A DNA stretch of 64,000 nt from Bacteroidota bacterium (GCA_026391355.1 JAPLDH010000016.1:58918-122917), one strand, 5' to 3'; counted from the first letter of the stretch, positions 8,283-18,906 are shown. The notes: generated from the letters alone by a model not told the origin. A program made the numbers and translations.

Positions 8283-11012
8283 TTATTGTTTAACCGTAAA
8301 CCGGTATTTGCCGGAACCAGTGACAACGATCACAAATCCGTTCTCAATCCCCTTTACCTGTATCTCTTTTACAGCATTCAAAGGTTTTCCGCCTTCCATC
8401 ACCGAATCTGCATTCTTTGCCGGTATATAAACGAAAGCAGTCGTATTGGAAGGAATTTCAACCATAAGCTGCAGCTTATCATTCCCGTTTATCCAGGCTG
8501 ATGAAACCGTTCCATACTGGGTCAGCAAACTTGCAGAGGCCTGGGTGAGCTCCTTTTCAATAAATGGCTGGATCCTGATTTTCTTATACCCCGGTCCGTC
8601 GGTTTCTGTATTGATACCCGCCACCGCCCGGTACATCCAGTCGCCGATGGCACCATACGCGTAATGGTTGAACGAATTCATGCCCGGAGTCTGGAGTGTG
8701 CTGTCGGGCTTAATGCCATCCCATCGTTCCCAGATGGTTGTCGCCCCCATTTTTACAGGATATAACCACGAAGGATAGGTTTCCTGGAGCAGTAACCGGT
8801 ATGCCAGGTCAGTTTTCCCAAAACGGGTGAGGACATGGCAGAGATAGGGCGTTCCCAGAAACCCGGTCGTAAGATGAGTATCATACTTGCCGATGTTCTG
8901 GACCAGCCTTTCAACTGTCTGGTTCCGTAAATCCGCAGGGAGCATGTCAAACTCAAGGGCAAGGACATATGCCGTCTGAGTCCCCGAGACCAGCCTGCCT
9001 CCCGGTGTTACATACTCATGGTTGAATGCCTCTTTAATATCTTTCAGGAGAGCAGTATAATGTACAATGTCATCTGTTTTACCAAGAATGGTTGCGGCAT
9101 CGATCAGCAGCTGGGTGGAATGTGCCCAAAAACATTGGGCGATCAGGTATTTATCGGTAACTGCAGCTCGTCCGTCATTATCATCAGACGGATGATAAAA
9201 AAGCCAATCGCCAAAGTGGGAGCCCGTATTCCATAACTGATCCTTACTCTGCGAGGTCATGTAATCGACCCAGGCTTTCATACTGCTGTACTGCCGGGAT
9301 AAGATCTGCTTGTCACCGTAAGCAAGGTACATATTCATGGGAACGATGGTGGCAACATCCGCCCAACCGGTGGAACCGGCCGATTTTTCTCCTAAAACAT
9401 TGGGAATCACATGGGGGACCGATCCATTGGGCAACTGCTCCAACGCCACGTCTTTCAACCATTTGACAAAGAAATTATGCACATCCATATTGAATGTTGC
9501 GGTTCTTGAAAACACCTGTGCGTCACCGGTCCACCCCAGGCGTTCATCTCTTTGCGGGCAATCGGTAGGGACATCCAGAAAATTTCCTTTTTGCCCCCAT
9601 TGAATGTTGTGCTGCAACTGATTGATCAGACTGCTTGAGGAAGTAAAAATCCCGGTTGGTTTCATATCGGAATAAAGAGCAACTGCCGTGAAAGTATCCG
9701 GATCTGCTGCTTCCGGAAGGCCTTCGATTTTTATATAGCGGAAGCCATGAAAAGTAAAGTGAGGTTCAAACGTTTCTGTCCCTTCTCCTTTGAGGATGTA
9801 GATATCCGTGGCTTTCGCCCTTCTGAGATTCTCCGTGTAGAAATTACCTTCTTTATCCAGTACTTCAGCATGCCGGATCGTGATGGTATCGCCTTTCTTC
9901 CCGGAAATCTTTACCGTTACAAACCCAACCAGGTTCTGCCCAAAATCAATTACCTGCTCACCCGCTGGTGTTTTCAATATTTTCACAGGTTTAAACTGCT
10001 CGTGTTTTCGTACAGGTTCGTTGTAGGTGGCAACCAGGGCTACATTCGGAGCAGGCTGGAGAATAACAGGTATCCATTTTCTATCGTCGTACTCCGGCAT
10101 CGTCCAGCCGGTTTTTTCGAGCCGGTTGTCGATGGTTTCGCCATGATAAATTTCCGAGCTGATAATGGAGCCTGTGGATGATATCCAGCTTTCATCCGAT
10201 ACAATGATCTGAGCCGTTCCGTCGGTGTACCGGATCTCCAGTTGAAACAGCAGGGCAGTATGTTTCCCGTATTCGTGATGATGTTTACCCCATCCGATAT
10301 ATCCGGTATACCAGCCATTCGCAAGAGTTATTCCGATGGCATTATTTCCTTGCTTTAAACTGGCGGTTACATCGTATACCTGGTACTGGATCCTTTTCCG
10401 GTAATCGGTCCAGCCCGGTGTGAAAAAGGCATCGCCCAAACGCTGACCGTTAATTTGTGCTTCATACATTCCCAGGGCAGAGATGTATGCCGTAGCCGAT
10501 TGGATCTGCTTCCCGGCGTTAAATGTTTTACGAAACAGCGGACAGGCCCCGGTATCAGCGAACCTGACCGTATCCTTCATGATCCATTTTGCCTTCCATT
10601 CACCGGCTGTAAACAAGGCCGTCTGCCAGAAGGCAACCGGGCTCCATGCTGAAACCTTTCCGTGGTTATCCCAAACCCTCACCTGCCAGTAATACCGGGT
10701 GCCCGAATGAAGATCCGGACCTTTATAGGTTACATATACAGAGGAATCGGATAGAACTTTTTCTGAATGCCAGACCCGATATTTCTCTTTTGAAAGGTCA
10801 GCGATCTTGTCGCTGACCCTCAGTTCGTAAGCGTTTTGCATAACATTCCGCTGTTCGGAAGTGATTTGCCAGCTAAACCGTGGCCGGACCATATCCAGTC
10901 CGATCGGATCGATCCGGTTTTCGGTTTTCAGGTTATTGACTGTTATCTGGCCAAACCCGCCAAGGACGGGTATCAGCAGCAATGCGAAAAGAATAAGGGT
11001 ACGGTTTTTCAA
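8283..11012 (-). CDS. Alpha-L-rhamnosidase (GH78), secreted
   Basis: Signal peptide; GWYTGYIGWGKHHHEYG, GFRYIKIEGLP, FLDVPTDCPQRDERLGWTGDAQVFSRTATFNMD and MGATTIWERWDGI. Confidence 0.95.
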   Translation of the reverse strand: MKNRTLILFALLLIPVLGGFGQITVNNLKTENRIDPIGLDMVRPRFSWQITSEQRNVMQNAYELRVSDKIADLSKEKYRVWHSEKVLSDSSVYVTYKGPDLHSGTRYYWQVRVWDNHGKVSAWSPVAFWQTALFTAGEWKAKWIMKDTVRFADTGACPLFRKTFNAGKQIQSATAYISALGMYEAQINGQRLGDAFFTPGWTDYRKRIQYQVYDVTASLKQGNNAIGITLANGWYTGYIGWGKHHHEYGKHTALLFQLEIRYTDGTAQIIVSDESWISSTGSIISSEIYHGETIDNRLEKTGWTMPEYDDRKWIPVILQPAPNVALVATYNEPVRKHEQFKPVKILKTPAGEQVIDFGQNLVGFVTVKISGKKGDTITIRHAEVLDKEGNFYTENLRRAKATDIYILKGEGTETFEPHFTFHGFRYIKIEGLPEAADPDTFTAVALYSDMKPTGIFTSSSSLINQLQHNIQWGQKGNFLDVPTDCPQRDERLGWTGDAQVFSRTATFNMDVHNFFVKWLKDVALEQLPNGSVPHVIPNVLGEKSAGSTGWADVATIVPMNMYLAYGDKQILSRQYSSMKAWVDYMTSQSKDQLWNTGSHFGDWLFYHPSDDNDGRAAVTDKYLIAQCFWAHSTQLLIDAATILGKTDDIVHYTALLKDIKEAFNHEYVTPGGRLVSGTQTAYVLALEFDMLPADLRNQTVERLVQNIGKYDTHLTTGFLGTPYLCHVLTRFGKTDLAYRLLLQETYPSWLYPVKMGATTIWERWDGIKPDSTLQTPGMNSFNHYAYGAIGDWMYRAVAGINTETDGPGYKKIRIQPFIEKELTQASASLLTQYGTVSSAWINGNDKLQLMVEIPSNTTAFVYIPAKNADSVMEGGKPLNAVKEIQVKGIENGFVIVVTGSGKYRFTVKQ

Positions 11013-11098
11013 TTTGCAACGATTAAAAGGTAAGAAAGCAATACGTTTTGATAAACTATGAATCCGTTCCGAAACGTCTCTTTTCGGAGTATACTCGA

Positions 11099-12370
11099 CT
11101 ATAGGTTTCTTTTATTTAATACATCCGTTTCGTATTTCTGGATCTCTGCGATATAATCCTCTCCGACCGGGACATTGCCGGCCAGGCAATAATAGTCATA
11201 GACGGCACCGAAAGGCTTGGTCTTGAGGAGCTCCAGGAAAGCAAGGCGCTCGAAGTTTTTCCCCTCCTCCTCGAGTTTCTTCAATATGCCGGTGGGCTCA
11301 AGAAAAGCAAATAAAAATGCCAGTTGTGCTGCCCGGATACCGGTCACGTAAGCGCCAATGCGGTTGATGCTTCCGTCAAAATAATCCAGCCCGATATGGA
11401 CGCGGTTTATCGCCTCAGCACGAACAATTTCCTGTGCGATAAGCTGGAGCTCGTCGTTAAATGTGACCACATGATCGCTGTCCCAGCGCACTCCGCGTGT
11501 AACATGTAACAGGATCTCATCAATATACTGGAGAATGGATGAAATTTTATCACCCACTTGCTCTGTCGGGTGGAAATGGCCGTTATCCAGGCACAGCAGT
11601 TTATTGTTTTTTATCGCATATCCCATGTAAAATTCATGGGAACCAACGACCATTGCTTCCGAACCAATGCCAAAAAGTTTGCATTCAACCGAATCTTTTA
11701 AATATTCTTCAGGGTATCGGATTGCGAAAATTTCATCCAGTGATCTTTTTAAAATGGTGCGATGGGTAAACCGGTCGACGGGTATGTCTTTTGAGCCATC
11801 CGGAATCCAGATGTTATTCACCACCGGGTCATTCAGTTGTTTTCCTATACCGGCAGCTATTTCCCTGCATCGTTTGACATGTTCGACCCAGAACGTACGT
11901 CGTTTTTCATTTTTACTTGAAAGCGTAAATCCGTCATCTGCATAGGGATGTGAGAAACAGGTCGGATTAAAATCGATACCCAGGCCGAATTTTTTTGCCC
12001 AGTCTATCCAGCTTTGAAAGTGGCTGAGTTCAATCTGGTCACGTTCGACCCGCTGATTTTGAAAATCACCGTAAATGGCGTGAAGGTTTATCCGCTGACG
12101 ACCGGGAACCAGGGTCAGGACTTTTTCAATATCCTGCCGCAATTGTGGAATGTTCCGGGCTTTCCCGGGATAGTTCCCCGTAACCTGGATCCCTCCGCCG
12201 CTGAGAGCGGCATCCGGCTTTTCAAATCCGCCGACATCATCTGCCTGCCAGCAGTGCAGACTGATCCTGATATCTTTCAGCCGTTCAATGGCTTTGTCTG
12301 TGTCAATTCCAAGGCCGGCATACTGTTCCCGTGCAATGGCATAAGCTTTTTTAACCAATTCTTTGTTCAT
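11099..12370 (-). CDS. rhaA: L-rhamnose isomerase
   Basis: SLHCWQADDVGGFE, GGIQVTGNYPGKARN, FNPTCFSHPYADDGFTLS, NIWIPDGSKDIPVDR and LDNGHFHPTE align with RhaA as I recall it. Confidence 0.95.
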   Translation of the reverse strand: MNKELVKKAYAIAREQYAGLGIDTDKAIERLKDIRISLHCWQADDVGGFEKPDAALSGGGIQVTGNYPGKARNIPQLRQDIEKVLTLVPGRQRINLHAIYGDFQNQRVERDQIELSHFQSWIDWAKKFGLGIDFNPTCFSHPYADDGFTLSSKNEKRRTFWVEHVKRCREIAAGIGKQLNDPVVNNIWIPDGSKDIPVDRFTHRTILKRSLDEIFAIRYPEEYLKDSVECKLFGIGSEAMVVGSHEFYMGYAIKNNKLLCLDNGHFHPTEQVGDKISSILQYIDEILLHVTRGVRWDSDHVVTFNDELQLIAQEIVRAEAINRVHIGLDYFDGSINRIGAYVTGIRAAQLAFLFAFLEPTGILKKLEEEGKNFERLAFLELLKTKPFGAVYDYYCLAGNVPVGEDYIAEIQKYETDVLNKRNL

Positions 12371-12400
12371 ATCATACGAATTATTTATACTGACGGGTTA

Positions 12401-13426
12401 TTATAAAACCGGGGCAAACCCGATGACCAGTACGGATACCAGCATGACAAGCAGGCCGAAGGAAAGCACCCGTATCGTCTTTCCCGAAACCCCTTTCCAT
12501 TCACCGGTCACCATCCCGATCATATTGCTGAATACAATGACCAGGGAAAACAGGAGGCACCAGGTGATGTAGCTCATATCGGCGCTCATTTTACTGGTGC
12601 CCATGCCTTTGAAAACAAACTGGGAGAACCAGAGCAATCCGGCGAATGCAGCCAGTCCGTAATATTTACCCGTACCGGGTTTCCGGAAATCTGAAAAACT
12701 CTTTCGTTGAATGCTCATGTAAACGCAATAAATGACATTGGCGATGAACCCGCCGATAAGAATAATTGCGTATACGGGATTGTAAACCCAGATTGATCCT
12801 GGATTCAGTTGTTTTGCGATCTCCACCATCGATTGACCCGATTTTTCCCCCAATGCAAAACAGGCGCTCATGATCCCCGCGACCAGCGCAACGGCAAACC
12901 CTTTCCGGCTGTTGAACCCGTCGGCTTTCCCGTTATCCGATGCGTTCACTTCCCGGTCTTTTAACGTTGCCGCCCGGCCGCACAGGGCAATCCCCGTGAG
13001 TGCGATCACTATTCCGCAAATGGTAATGATCCCCTGCCGCTGGACAAAAAGATGGGATGCGGTTCCATCCATAAAAGGAGGGATCAGGGTTGAAAGAGCC
13101 AGGGTAATTCCGAGGGGTAATGAATTTCCTAATCCAATGCCCAGGTAACGGATGGATAAACCCCATGTCAGGCCACCAATCCCCCAGCCAAGTCCGAATA
13201 AAACAGGCATATATATGCTGTGCCAGGGGGAACTGCCGATAATTTCAAACAAATGAGGAACGGTAATCACGGCGATGCACCACGGACCTATTATCCAGGC
13301 GAATAACCCCTGAACAAGCCAGCTGGTCTCCCAGCTCCAGTTTGTGAGCCTTTTTAACGGCCAGTAATAGACGGCTGAAGCAAAAGAACCGATTGCAATC
13401 AAGGCTATACCAGTGAATGAGTTCAT
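12401..13426 (-). CDS. rhaT: L-rhamnose/H+ symporter
   Basis: Polytopic membrane protein with WETSWLVQGLFAWIIGPW and FGLGWGIGGLTWGLSIRYLGIGLGNSLPLG; adjacent to rhaA. Confidence 0.93.
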   Translation of the reverse strand: MNSFTGIALIAIGSFASAVYYWPLKRLTNWSWETSWLVQGLFAWIIGPWCIAVITVPHLFEIIGSSPWHSIYMPVLFGLGWGIGGLTWGLSIRYLGIGLGNSLPLGITLALSTLIPPFMDGTASHLFVQRQGIITICGIVIALTGIALCGRAATLKDREVNASDNGKADGFNSRKGFAVALVAGIMSACFALGEKSGQSMVEIAKQLNPGSIWVYNPVYAIILIGGFIANVIYCVYMSIQRKSFSDFRKPGTGKYYGLAAFAGLLWFSQFVFKGMGTSKMSADMSYITWCLLFSLVIVFSNMIGMVTGEWKGVSGKTIRVLSFGLLVMLVSVLVIGFAPVL

Positions 13427-13718
13427 AGAACTGTTTTAAATAAAAAAGCCATGGTAGAAAAAACGACGGTATCAAAAAAACATCAACCATGGCAAAAACA
13501 CTGACGAAAGTTACAAAAGAATTTTTAAACGAATCCCAAATCTTATTAACCGGTATAAAGCGATCAGATCAATCAGGCCCTATTGCATTATTATGTCCAG
13601 GTCTGACTTGTAAGTAAAATTAACAGGCCTCAGGTGGTAGAGCCAATATCAGGATACTTAGGTATGAAATAATTAATGCAGATGTCAGGCCAAAAAATAT
13701 TTTTTTTCTTACTTGTCT

Positions 13719-14495
13719 TTACTCCCCTAAAAACTCAGGTTTCCGCTTCTCATGAAAGGAGTTGATCCCTTCGCGGTAATCCTTGCTGGTGCCGGCTTTT
13801 CGCCGCAGCATGTCGATGTGCTCGAAGGTTTGCGGGGAGAGAGGCATGGCATTGCCGAGGATGTTGAGCTGTTCCTTAATGACGCGAATGCTAAGTGGTG
13901 AGTTGGCAATGATCTTTTCCGCCAGTTTCAGGGTTCTGGCTTCCAGCTCTTCAGCCGGTACGATATGGTTCAGTATGCCGAGCGTGAGGGCTTTTTCGGC
14001 AGGGATCGGCTCGGCGGTGAAAAACATCTCCTTGGCAGTATGGGCCCCGATAATATCGAGGAATTGAAGGATCCCTGAGGTGTTATAGGGAACGCCGATC
14101 CTGGCGGGAGTGATGGCCAGGCAGGTGTCCTTCGTTCCGATAACGATGTCGCACACGAAAGCTATGTTGCAGGCGCCGCCCCAGATGCTTCCTTCGGCCA
14201 TTGCTATGACCGGCGCCGGGAACTCCATGATGCTCCGGATCACCTTCTGCAGGGGATTGTCATAAGCCAGGGGGTCGCTCCCGTCTTCGGGCAGTTCATC
14301 GATGTTAAACCCGGCCGACCAAACCTGTGCCCCTTTGTTGGCACGGAGTATCACTACCCGTGCTTTTTTCTCCTGCATCTCTTTAAAAGCGTCAAGAAGG
14401 TTGCCGAGCATTTCGAAGCTCAGGGCATTTCGCTTGGAATCATAGTTCATCGTGATCCAGCCAATCTTGTTATTGAATTCTGTATTTACCATGCT
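13719..14495 (-). CDS. Enoyl-CoA hydratase/isomerase family, probable methylmalonyl-CoA decarboxylase
   Basis: NKIGWITMNYDSKRNALSFEML, AGFNIDELP and SIWGGACNIAFVCDIVIGT crotonase motifs. Start trimmed to MSMVNTEF. Confidence 0.87.
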   Translation of the reverse strand, partial: SMVNTEFNNKIGWITMNYDSKRNALSFEMLGNLLDAFKEMQEKKARVVILRANKGAQVWSAGFNIDELPEDGSDPLAYDNPLQKVIRSIMEFPAPVIAMAEGSIWGGACNIAFVCDIVIGTKDTCLAITPARIGVPYNTSGILQFLDIIGAHTAKEMFFTAEPIPAEKALTLGILNHIVPAEELEARTLKLAEKIIANSPLSIRVIKEQLNILGNAMPLSPQTFEHIDMLRRKAGTSKDYREGINSFHEKRKPEFLGE

Positions 14496-14742
14496 CATGG
14501 GTTCAGGGTTTTTTATTATTCCGCGTTGATAATAGGACCAAAAGTAAGGAAAATCGTCAGTTGGAATATCTTTTAATTGACTCTGCATATATCCGGTTTG
14601 CCTCAAATGTCATACAAATACCAGTGACAATGGAATTTGGCAGATTCTTGATCTAAAACATTTTATATTTATGTGTTGCAACATATAATGTTATTCCGTA
14701 CATTTGCAGAAAATTTACAAACAACCTAAAACAAGGGAAACA

Positions 14743-15105
14743 ATGAATATTTCAAAAACAAGACAGATTATCGGATGGACAATATCCGGATTATTAGCGG
14801 TGCTTTTTTTATACAGCGCTGCGGGCAAGTTATTTCTTCAACCTGAGCAGATGGGCCAGATGCATCTTGCAAACTGGCGTATTGTCATTGCACTGGGAGA
14901 GATAGGATCCGCACTTTTATTCCTCTATCCCAAAACAAACGTTTATGGCACCTTATTGTTAAGTTCATACCTCGGTGGGGCGATCATCATTCACATGACG
15001 GGAGGCATGAGCATTTTATTACCTGCAGTTATCCTTGTTACGGTATGGGTGATCGGATTTATCAGGAATCCTGAACTTCTAATAAAACATGCTGATGAAA
15101 ATTGA
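14743..15105 (+). CDS. DoxX/MauE-like small membrane protein
   Basis: Four hydrophobic segments; IGWTISGLLAVLFLYSAAGKLF. Start placed at MNISKTRQ. Confidence 0.75.
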   Translation: MNISKTRQIIGWTISGLLAVLFLYSAAGKLFLQPEQMGQMHLANWRIVIALGEIGSALLFLYPKTNVYGTLLLSSYLGGAIIIHMTGGMSILLPAVILVTVWVIGFIRNPELLIKHADEN

Positions 15106-15544
15106 AGATGAGATTAAAGGCCGGTTCAGGAACGAATATCACAAAGGGGTGATCAACCTGACCTACACGGTCAACCAGTTGAGCTACCAGCTTATGCAAT
15201 CTATAAAAGCCCATGGGCTTACTGAGCCACAATACAATGTTTTACGGGTACTCCGGGGGTTCCGGAGTGAGCGTCCGATATCGATCAATTTTATTAAAGA
15301 GCGGATGCTGGATAAAAGTTCGGATGTAAGCAGGATCGTGGACAATTTGCTGGAAAAGGGGCTGATCATCAGAAATGAGAGCCCGGAGGACCGCAGGCAG
15401 AAAGAGATTGACATTACTGAAAAGGGTCTTGCACTTTTATCAGAAATGATAGAGTGCGATAAAAAAGCAGATATGCTATTGCAGAATCTGACGCTTGAAG
15501 AAGTCAATGAATTAAACAGGTTGCTGGATAAAATCAGAGGCTGA
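15089..15544 (+). CDS. MarR family transcriptional regulator
   Basis: HGLTEPQYNVLRVLRG ... VSRIVDNLLEKGLIIRNESPEDRRQKEIDITEKG wHTH signature. Confidence 0.9.
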   Translation: MLMKIEDEIKGRFRNEYHKGVINLTYTVNQLSYQLMQSIKAHGLTEPQYNVLRVLRGFRSERPISINFIKERMLDKSSDVSRIVDNLLEKGLIIRNESPEDRRQKEIDITEKGLALLSEMIECDKKADMLLQNLTLEEVNELNRLLDKIRG

Positions 15545-15623
15545 AACAGAACAGAAAAACAACAGGAGAGCCGGAATTATCCCGGCAGAAAATGAGTATA
15601 TATTTGTAAATCTGATAAATAGT

Positions 15624-16475
15624 ATGGAAAGCACAAGAAAAATTGACCGGATAATCAAAGGACAGGCCACGTCGGACGGGGCCGGAGTAAAACTGACCAG
15701 GATCCTTGGTCACAACACACAGGACATTTTGGATCCGTTCCTGATGCTGGACTTTTTCGGTTCCGACAACCCCGATGATTTCATGGCAGGTTTCCCCTGG
15801 CATCCCCATCGTGGAATGGAGACGGTCACTTATATGCTGGATGGGAAGGTAGAACATAGCGACAGTATGGGAAACAGCGGTGTGATCGGGAAAGGGGATA
15901 TTCAATGGATGACTGCCGGCAGCGGAATCATTCACCAGGAGATGCCCAAATATGAGGGCGGCAGGATGTATGGATTCCAGTTATGGGTAAACCTGCCATC
16001 TGCATCCAAAATGATCTCCCCACGTTACCAGGACATCCCGGCAAGCAGAGTCCCTGTCGTTGAACTTGAAAATAAAACAAGGGTGAAGGTCCTTGCGGGA
16101 ACATTCCAGGGAGTAAGAGGGCCGGTTGAAAACATCATTGCTGATCCGGAATATTTTGATGTTGAGATGCCTGAAAATGCAGAACTGGTGGTTCCGGCTG
16201 CCCCGGATCATACTGTATTTGCCTATCTTTATGAAGGAACGGCCGCTTTTGATGATAACAACAAAGATCAGTTACACGCGGGCGAAGGTGCAATTTTTGG
16301 GTCCGGAGATCACATCCTTGTAAAAACGGGAGCTTCAGGCGTCCGTTTTATCCTGATTGCCGGCAAACCGATAGGCGAATCCATCGCCTGGCATGGTCCG
16401 ATCGTAATGAACACAGACGAAGAAATTGACATCGCTTTCAGGGAGTTGAAAAATGGTGATTTTATAAAATCCTGA
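15624..16475 (+). CDS. Pirin family protein
   Basis: LDPFLMLDFFGSDNPDDFMAGFPWHPHRGMETVTYMLDGKVEHSDSMGN and GDIQWMTAGSGIIHQEMP. Confidence 0.95.
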   Translation: MESTRKIDRIIKGQATSDGAGVKLTRILGHNTQDILDPFLMLDFFGSDNPDDFMAGFPWHPHRGMETVTYMLDGKVEHSDSMGNSGVIGKGDIQWMTAGSGIIHQEMPKYEGGRMYGFQLWVNLPSASKMISPRYQDIPASRVPVVELENKTRVKVLAGTFQGVRGPVENIIADPEYFDVEMPENAELVVPAAPDHTVFAYLYEGTAAFDDNNKDQLHAGEGAIFGSGDHILVKTGASGVRFILIAGKPIGESIAWHGPIVMNTDEEIDIAFRELKNGDFIKS

Positions 16476-16906
16476 AAGCGCTTGATCTTACTGATGTTTT
16501 GGAAGGCGGGAGTATCACGATCATGAAGCCGCTTATATATGCCATTATTCACCCGGGAACATGTATTGGGACAACGGTGATAAAAAAGCAGTCAGGGAAC
16601 GCTATGAAATATATCTGAAAAGATTCCCCACTGACAGGGAGATTGTCGACCGGCTGAAAGAAACAGGGAAAGAAAGAAAATGAAGATAGGTTGAATTTTG
16701 CAAAACGATGAATTCTACCTGATAATATCTATTCTGATTCCATGAGATTGATATATGCTTAAACTTTAGCCTAAAAATAGTACCACAGAATACTGATATA
16801 GAAGATTATTAATATTTTTATTAGAGAAATTTACTTTCGCCGGAAAAAATTAATTACCTTGACCGAAACAACCAAAAAATGATCTTACCCTGAAAAACGT
16901 AATTGT

Positions 16907-18154
16907 ATGAAACGAGCAACCTTTATTATGATGTTGGTCCTCCCGACACTGATAATCCGGGCACAGGACCATTTGATTTCCTTCACGGGAACGGGTTCTT
17001 CATCAGTGGTAACCGCCATTAAAGTTAACAACCTGCGAAGCGGGGTTTCGCTTACCCTGAACGGGGGAGATATCTTACATTTAAAAGCGCCATCAGCTAT
17101 TGAAGGAAGGGACCCGGATAACGACGCACTGGTTATTTATCCGAATCCGATGGACAACCAGTCATTGATAACCTTTATCGCGCCCGGAACCGGCAACGCG
17201 GAAATAAGAATAGTCGATTTAACAGGCAAGACCAATTACCGGACGATCTCAATGCTCTCCGGCGGAAAGCATACTTTTCTCGCTTCCGGCATTAACGAGG
17301 GTATCTATTTTGTGAGCATTTCCGGTAACAACTATCACCATTCCGGGAAACTGATCAGCCGGGCCACTAATAACAGGATCATGAAAATTGAGGATATTTC
17401 CCATGGTCAGAACGAGGCGGGTTTCCGGAAGAACATGGGATCGATAATCGACATGGAATACATCAACGGCGACCAGATAATTTTCGAAGGAATATCAGGA
17501 ATATACAGCACAATAGTTCCTGATGTACCTATCGGCAGTAAAACGATCACCTTCACATTTGTACCTTGCACCGATGCGGCCAATAACAATTATCCGACAG
17601 TTCACATCGGAAACCAGACCTGGATGGCATCGAACCTTAATTACGGAACCAGGATAAATGGTTCCTGGGAACAAACGGACAACAGTGTTGTTGAGAAATA
17701 CTCTTACAAAGATATTGAAACGAATTGCGACGAGTATGGCGGTTTGTATCAATGGAATGAAGTAATGCAATACAGTACTGCAGCGGGTACCAGGGGAATT
17801 TGCCCGACAGACTGGCATGTGCCTACAAACGAGCAATGGACAATACTCAGAACCTCTCTTGGAGGGACTCTTCTCGCAGGGGGCAGGATGAAAGAAACCG
17901 GGACCATCCACTGGGGTTCACCCAATACCGATGCCACCAACAGCAGCGGTTTCACCGGTCTCCCCGGCGGTTACCGCGACATGAGTGTCGGGGGCTTCTA
18001 CTACATGAACGACAGCGGGCATTTCTGGACTTCAACTGAGAGTTCTTCTGCAAGCGTATGGTACTGGAGCCTGGGGTTCGACAACGCCTACTTAGGGCAG
18101 GGCGAGAAAAACAAATTAAATGGTTACAGCGTACGATGCCTGAAGAACAATTAA
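16907..18154 (+). CDS. FISUMP-domain protein with an internal T9SS-type sorting-like domain
   Basis: Signal peptide; central YPNPMDNQSLITFIAPGTGNAEIRIVDLTGK...LASGINEGIYFVSISG; C-terminal HIGNQTWMASNLNYGTRING, RGICPTDWHVPTNEQW and YSVRCLKNN. Confidence 0.85.
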   Translation: MKRATFIMMLVLPTLIIRAQDHLISFTGTGSSSVVTAIKVNNLRSGVSLTLNGGDILHLKAPSAIEGRDPDNDALVIYPNPMDNQSLITFIAPGTGNAEIRIVDLTGKTNYRTISMLSGGKHTFLASGINEGIYFVSISGNNYHHSGKLISRATNNRIMKIEDISHGQNEAGFRKNMGSIIDMEYINGDQIIFEGISGIYSTIVPDVPIGSKTITFTFVPCTDAANNNYPTVHIGNQTWMASNLNYGTRINGSWEQTDNSVVEKYSYKDIETNCDEYGGLYQWNEVMQYSTAAGTRGICPTDWHVPTNEQWTILRTSLGGTLLAGGRMKETGTIHWGSPNTDATNSSGFTGLPGGYRDMSVGGFYYMNDSGHFWTSTESSSASVWYWSLGFDNAYLGQGEKNKLNGYSVRCLKNN

Positions 18155-18168
18155 AACCTTGTGAAAAA

Positions 18169-18906
18169 ATGAACTGTATCATAATAGATGATGAGAAACA
18201 TTGTATCAAAACATTATCCAACCTGCTGAAAAAAAATTTCACGGAGGTAAATATTATTGCAACCTGCTCTGAATCACCAATGGCATATGATTTAATTCAG
18301 CAGTACAAACCTGATTTCATTTTCCTGGACATCGAGATGCCATTGCTCAACGGGTTTGATCTGCTTTCCAAATTTGATCCTCTTTTTTTTGATGTGATCT
18401 TCACTACCGCTTACGATTCTTATGCTATTAAAGCCATAAAGTATAGCGCGCTGGATTACCTTCTAAAGCCGGTGGATAAAGAGGACCTTGCGTTTGCTGT
18501 GGAGAAGTTAAAAAGCAAACATAATTCCATAAGCAAAGAACAGCTTCAGATGGCAACCGCAGTGCAGAACAAGCAGATGCCCGATACCATTGCATTGCCG
18601 ACCAGTGACGGGCTGACTTTCGCTTCCGTGAATGAAATTGTCTGTTGCAGGGCAGATGGAGGTTATACGCGTATGTATATGACAGATAGAAGTGAGATTC
18701 TTCTTTCAAAAACACTTGGAGATGTGGAAGAATTGCTTATCGATTATCATTTCTTCCGGATTCATAATTCCACGCTGATCAATTTGAAGCAGGTCAAAAA
18801 GTACATTCGCGGCGAAGGAGGAGAAGTGATCATGGGCAACGGACAAAGCCTACAGATCGCGCGCACCCGCAAGAATGATTTTCTGAATGTATTTACCCGG
18901 TTCTGA
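18169..18906 (+). CDS. LytTR family response regulator
   Basis: MNCIIIDDEKHCIKTLSN ... FIFLDIEMPLLNGFDLL receiver domain; LytTR C-terminus ADGGYTRMYMTDRSEILLSKTLGDVEELL...FFRIHNSTLINLKQVKKYIRGEGGEVIM. Start moved to internal ATG. Confidence 0.93.
   Translation: MNCIIIDDEKHCIKTLSNLLKKNFTEVNIIATCSESPMAYDLIQQYKPDFIFLDIEMPLLNGFDLLSKFDPLFFDVIFTTAYDSYAIKAIKYSALDYLLKPVDKEDLAFAVEKLKSKHNSISKEQLQMATAVQNKQMPDTIALPTSDGLTFASVNEIVCCRADGGYTRMYMTDRSEILLSKTLGDVEELLIDYHFFRIHNSTLINLKQVKKYIRGEGGEVIMGNGQSLQIARTRKNDFLNVFTRF

Noticed and set aside
8264-8290. Palindrome CCCCTAAGGGG before the rhamnosidase stop
   Set aside because: Short, no U-tract, located inside an operon; insufficient support for a terminator.
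7544-8293. 249-aa plus-strand ORF opposite the FGGY kinase
   Set aside because: Antisense shadow of a conserved kinase; no domain features.
8283-11012. Several antisense ORFs of 65-144 aa opposite the rhamnosidase gene
   Set aside because: Fully contained within a high-confidence GH78 gene; no recognisable motifs.
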